NCBI GenBank assembly: GCA_013180625.2
Contig: SNVD02007141.1
Coordinates: 213,989 to 277,988 of the forward strand
Direction: 5' to 3'
Length of the DNA: 64,000 bases
Source of the DNA: Boswellia sacra
Lineage: Eukaryota > Streptophyta > Magnoliopsida > Sapindales > Burseraceae
Both the position numbers and the translations under genes were made by a program. Below are positions 61,089-64,000 of the stretch, piece by piece (the stretch's first letter is position 1; every line of letters begins with the position of its first letter). The notes beneath the pieces were generated by a model, which made no database searches, was not told where the DNA came from, and worked only from the letters and a program-made list of their open reading frames with translations.

Positions 61089-61739
61089 TTACAGATGAAG
61101 CGTTAAATCCAGTTTACGCCTCTTATTGCCTTCTCCAAACCAATCTATCTGAGATATTGTTGGATCAGGTGAATAGAGGAATGCTTGTAATTTGTCAATT
61201 AACTCCCCTGCAGTTGAAGCTGTAACCAGGATTTGCCTCGCCGACTGTGAGATGAAGTTTTTTTCTACTGCTTGATCAAGAAAAGACAACAAACCATCAA
61301 AAAAATTATTGACATTTAACAAACCAATGGGTTTCCGATGGATGTTTAGCTGTGCCCAAGAGGTGATTTGAAATATCTCCTCTAATGTACCATAACCACC
61401 GGGCAAAACTATAAATGCATCAGATTTAATGACCATATGTGCAATACGCTCATGCATACTAGAAACCTGTAACTCTTCCCCTATGGTGTTGCCTACGATA
61501 TCTCGTACAGCTAATGGTTTAAGGATAATGCCGAGAACTTTGCTTCCTCCTAAGGATGCAGCTGTCGACACACACCCCATTAACCCAAGACTACCCCCTC
61601 CATAAATCAAATGACTACCCATCGCAGCTAATGTCCTACCAAGATCAAGAGCTGCTGTTGTAAACTCTCCATCTTTACCAAATTTCGATCCACAAAATAC
61701 GCATATATTTTGGAATCGCCGAATTGGTGTTTTTTCCAT
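61089..61739 (-). CDS. LOG: LOG cytokinin riboside 5'-monophosphate phosphoribohydrolase carried by a retrotransposon
   Basis: Unbroken, intronless ORF of 216 residues. LOG enzymes cleave ribose 5-phosphate from cytokinin nucleotides and release active cytokinin in the cytosol. Visible are ICVFCGS (N-terminal strand), the glycine loop YGGGSLGLMG, MHERIAHM, the catalytic signature [10 protein letters not shown] and the [19 protein letters not shown] dimer region. The length suits plant LOGs, which run about 210-240 residues. One oddity: in plant LOGs the MHxRK motif has Lys after Arg, and here it is Ile, as also in copy A; activity may be altered. The tail LDLTLHL is LxLxL-like. Host LOG genes have several introns, so this is a processed copy. 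It lies downstream of a G-box repeat in the same sense. It may be expressed or only ride along. Confidence 0.9.
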   Translation of the reverse strand: MEKTPIRRFQNICVFCGSKFGKDGEFTTAALDLGRTLAAMGSHLIYGGGSLGLMGCVSTAASLGGSKVLGIILKPLAVRDIVGNTIGEELQVSSMHERIAHMVIKSDAFIVLPGGYGTLEEIFQITSWAQLNIHRKPIGLLNVNNFFDGLLSFLDQAVEKNFISQSARQILVTASTAGELIDKLQAFLYSPDPTISQIDWFGEGNKRRKLDLTLHL

Positions 61740-61881
61740 TTCTACAAGTGCTCTAATCTTGTGTAAGACACGTTAGATATTATGCTTTTCAATTGCAAGA
61801 CAGGTTATGGAATGACATATGAAAATATGCAGAATGTATATATACACCCATAAAACTCTCAAAATTTGACACATGGGGACA

Positions 61882-62130
61882 TACTTTCGGTGGGGGTTGC
61901 TCGATGCAGATTTATCGCCCCAAGATTTGAAAAAATGAGATATGCTTTCGGCGAGGTTTGACAAAACCTACACATTTGTCTCCCACGTGAAGCATGGAAA
62001 ATGGAGATACACTTTCGGTGGGGTTTGACAAAACCGCCACACTTGTCTCCCACGTGAAGCATGAAAAGTAGAGATATACTTTCGTCGGAGGTTGACAAAA
62101 CCTTCACACTTGTCTCCACGTGTGCTTATG
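61882..62130. repeat. G-box tandem repeat, copy B
   Basis: Four units with tttcggtgggg-type starts near 61882, 61946, 62010 and 62079. CACGTG cores lie at 61984-61989, 62051-62056 and 62117-62122. The array is about 140-390 bp upstream of the intact LOG start at 61739, in promoter position. Confidence 0.82.
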
Positions 62131-62348
62131 ACATAGGGTAGTCATATGGTTTGTCAAAAAGAAAACTTGAAATTAAAACAAACAAAATCAACAAACAAAC
62201 AACAACACAAAAACAACATTGATAATCAGATCAAACGAAACAAGAAAAAAATTTCTACAACAACAACACACATTCAAATATACAAGTAGTTGTGATTGTG
62301 GCTCACATCTTCCTCTGGTTTTACGTCCATTAACGGCTGAAACGCCTT

Positions 62349-62903
62349 CTATGAGTCGGGGATTTGCTTCCCATCCAGTTTTCTTATAAACTGGCAAACA
62401 GGGTCGTTTTTAGTCAGATTCCCTAGACTATAACACTGCAATTCATCACGAAATTGTGTCCATAGATTAAGCAATTCACGCTGAACAAGTCCACAAGATG
62501 TGACTCGAGAGTTAACAAAACATTATCCAGCGACTCATTACTCAAACCATTCTTAATAAATGAAAGTTTTATCTTCTCTATTCCTGGACGCAAAACCTAA
62601 TGAACGACAAGTCTGGTTACAATTCCATCTAGCACATTTATAACATACTTGTAACCTTTTCGCTATTCGCCTCTTGGCGTAGTAGCTCTTTCCTAGACCA
62701 GGCATGTATTTTGCGAGATTAATGTCCGGCTCACCGGACAATCTCACCTTGGCTTCGATAAGCCATCGGATATCCGCAGGCAAATTTAAGAGCATCAATA
62801 CCCAAAGTCTAGTCATCCGTACTTTATAAATTTTAAACACAGCATTTTGAGGAAGTGAAGGGAAATATTTACTAAGGTTCTATAGAAAGATATCAGCATC
62901 CAT
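62349..62903 (-). pseudogene. Unknown Cys-rich passenger ORF, copy B
   Basis: Same ORF as 2564-3117. The frame around MFKIYKVRMTRLWVLMLLNL is intact here (one extra T relative to copy A) and the Cys cluster CYKCARWNCNQTC is kept. It has a TAG at codon 8, an extra T near 62568 and a missing A near 62500. Complementary lesions in the two copies show independent decay of what was once one frame of about 190 codons. Function unknown. Confidence 0.6.
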
Positions 62904-63352
62904 TGAAGAGAAGAAAAGGAGAGATATTACCGATAATGCGATTGAGTTTGTTCTTCTCCCAGATATGCACGTTTCAACCTTTGGTTGCGAATGACTTCAC
63001 TCTGTTTGGATGTTTTCCACAAGCTGCTGCAACAAATGAGCTCAAGCACATAGTAAGCAAATTGAACAAAAAAGAAAGAAAAGAAAGAGCAGAACGAAAC
63101 CTAAAGACACCATAAAAAGTACAACACATAGCAACAAAAGTAAAAAATAGTAAAACAATTAAAAACAAATAAAGACAAATAAGACAGATGTCAAAGAGAG
63201 ATAAAACCTGATCAATTTGATGGTCTACGAAAGGAATCTCCTCGAGACACAAAATCGATCATTATTACCTTATTTTATTTTTCTTTTCTTTTCTTTTATT
63301 TATTTTTCAAAAACATTGGGTTGCCTCCCAATAAGCGCTTGGTTTAACGTCC

Positions 63353-64000
63353 TCAGCCCGACTTTAGTTCCATCATGGGAGGATCCAATCTCCGTTGTGC
63401 TTCTCTAGTGGGCTTGGATCCTTCTTCCAACAATAAATGGTGCATGCATATGGTTGGGCCTTGGATGTCAACAATTGTCCCACCGTCACTAGCTATTTTG
63501 TGATCTGTCAGTATTCGGACGAGTTTATCTTCTTGTATTCGTGCAAGGCCCATTTCCATTGTAACTCGCAAAGTATCATTCTCACCCAAGAATCCATAAT
63601 TCAAATGATCTGGAAGTGACTTAAGCTCCAATGTATTGGCTTTCATCACAGAAGGAAGAAGTTTCTCATTAGATAAAGGCAATTCAATGTACGAAACATC
63701 ATACCTATTTGTGGTGATAGCTATAGTCTCATCCAAGCTTGTCAAAGCTTCCTCCACTTCTTTAGACACTTGTATCAGCTTTCTTGGTTCTTTGAAACTT
63801 TCTATCCTTATGTGTTCACTAATAGCAACATCCACTCCATTCTTGCGAGTTAACTCAAAACATTGTTGTGGCAATAATCAATAACGTCAACTGCAAAAAC
63901 AGAATGCAAGTCATTAGAGTACCTCATTTCCTCAAAAATATTAAAACACATCACCTTGCCATCAAACTCTATGGTCAGAGTGCCATCATGAATATTAATC
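63353..64000 (-). pseudogene. Pol linker and protease end of the LOG element, copy B
   Basis: Collinear with 3561-4205 of copy A. Reads PQQCFELTRKNGVDVAISEH, a DETIAITTNRYDVSYIEL segment, then MEMGLARIQEDKLVRILTDH and GPTICMHHLLLEEGSKPTRE, and stops at MMELKSG before RT, as in copy A. One base is missing near 63874 compared with copy A, shifting the frame toward the protease. The C-terminal stop is at the same place in both copies, so RT was lost in their common ancestor. Confidence 0.82.

Larger units (their letters stand above)
57688..64000 (-). mobile_element. LOG-carrying Athila-like LTR retrotransposon, copy B (3' part)
   Basis: Minus-strand element whose 5' end is right of the window. 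In plus order: 3' LTR, polypurine tract, 3' untranslated region, intact LOG ORF, G-box tandem repeat, broken unknown ORF and pol linker. It is inserted in the protease region of an older Athila remnant. It overlaps copy A in content over about 4.25 kb (59751-64000 versus 1 to about 4205), collinear and highly similar with small indels. Same orientation as copy A, 50.5 kb apart. Confidence 0.9.

Noticed and set aside
1..64000. Copies A and B as one broken element around the central 50 kb
   Set aside because: Both contain the same internal segment (LOG, unknown ORF, pol linker), so they are two copies rather than halves of one.

Overview
The window is nuclear DNA of a flowering plant, most likely a eudicot. 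It is AT-rich, its genes have introns, it holds LTR retrotransposons primed by plant tRNAs, CACTA, Mutator and hAT type DNA transposons, and its two host genes belong to plant-specific families. The species cannot be fixed from the sequence.

Only two ordinary host genes look intact, and both sit in the middle. One is a plus-strand RZ1A-type RNA-binding protein (RRM plus CCHC zinc knuckle; coding exons 18678-18788 and 21631-22152, long intron between). The other is a minus-strand, intronless L-type lectin receptor kinase (24427-26475). Everything else is mobile DNA or its debris.

Both edges hold copies of the same unusual retrotransposon, both on the minus strand. Copy A (1-7140) shows its 5' LTR (5731-7140), a tRNA-Asp primer binding site, part of gag, a retropepsin-like domain, then two passenger genes and a 3' untranslated region. 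Copy B (57688-64000) shows the other end: 3' LTR (57688-59099), polypurine tract, 3' untranslated region and the same passengers. The reading frame stops just as reverse transcriptase should begin. In its place are an unknown Cys-rich ORF and an intronless LOG gene (cytokinin-activating phosphoribohydrolase). The LOG ORF is unbroken in copy B (61089-61739) and broken in copy A. Upstream of LOG lies a 60-67 bp tandem repeat that carries three CACGTG G-boxes. This element is the best candidate for an undescribed system.

From 7.1 to 16 kb there are MITE-like elements: a hAT-type foldback (7312-8170), a nested pair (12982-15234 with 13020-13971 inside) and a Mutator-type element with a perfect 9-bp target duplication (15468-15868). 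From 28.9 to 37.9 kb lies a 9-kb CACTA element (TSD gtg) that carries a spliced-structure beta-tubulin pseudogene and an ACT-domain exon of an STY-type kinase. From 37.9 to 44.9 kb are remnants of plant mobile domain and OTU-protease-like transposon genes, cut by a gag-only Copia element (39597-44502). From about 45 to 57.7 kb lies a decayed Athila-like Ty3/gypsy remnant. It was hit by a solo Copia LTR (49110-50751, TSD ccata), by a 5-kb CACTA (52421-57410, TSD act) inside the integrase C-terminus, and by LOG element copy B inside the protease GRP motif.

The elements do not cooperate as a pathway. Their common theme is capture of host gene pieces by non-autonomous elements: LOG, an unknown ORF, beta-tubulin, an STY kinase exon and an aluminium-resistance-family exon.
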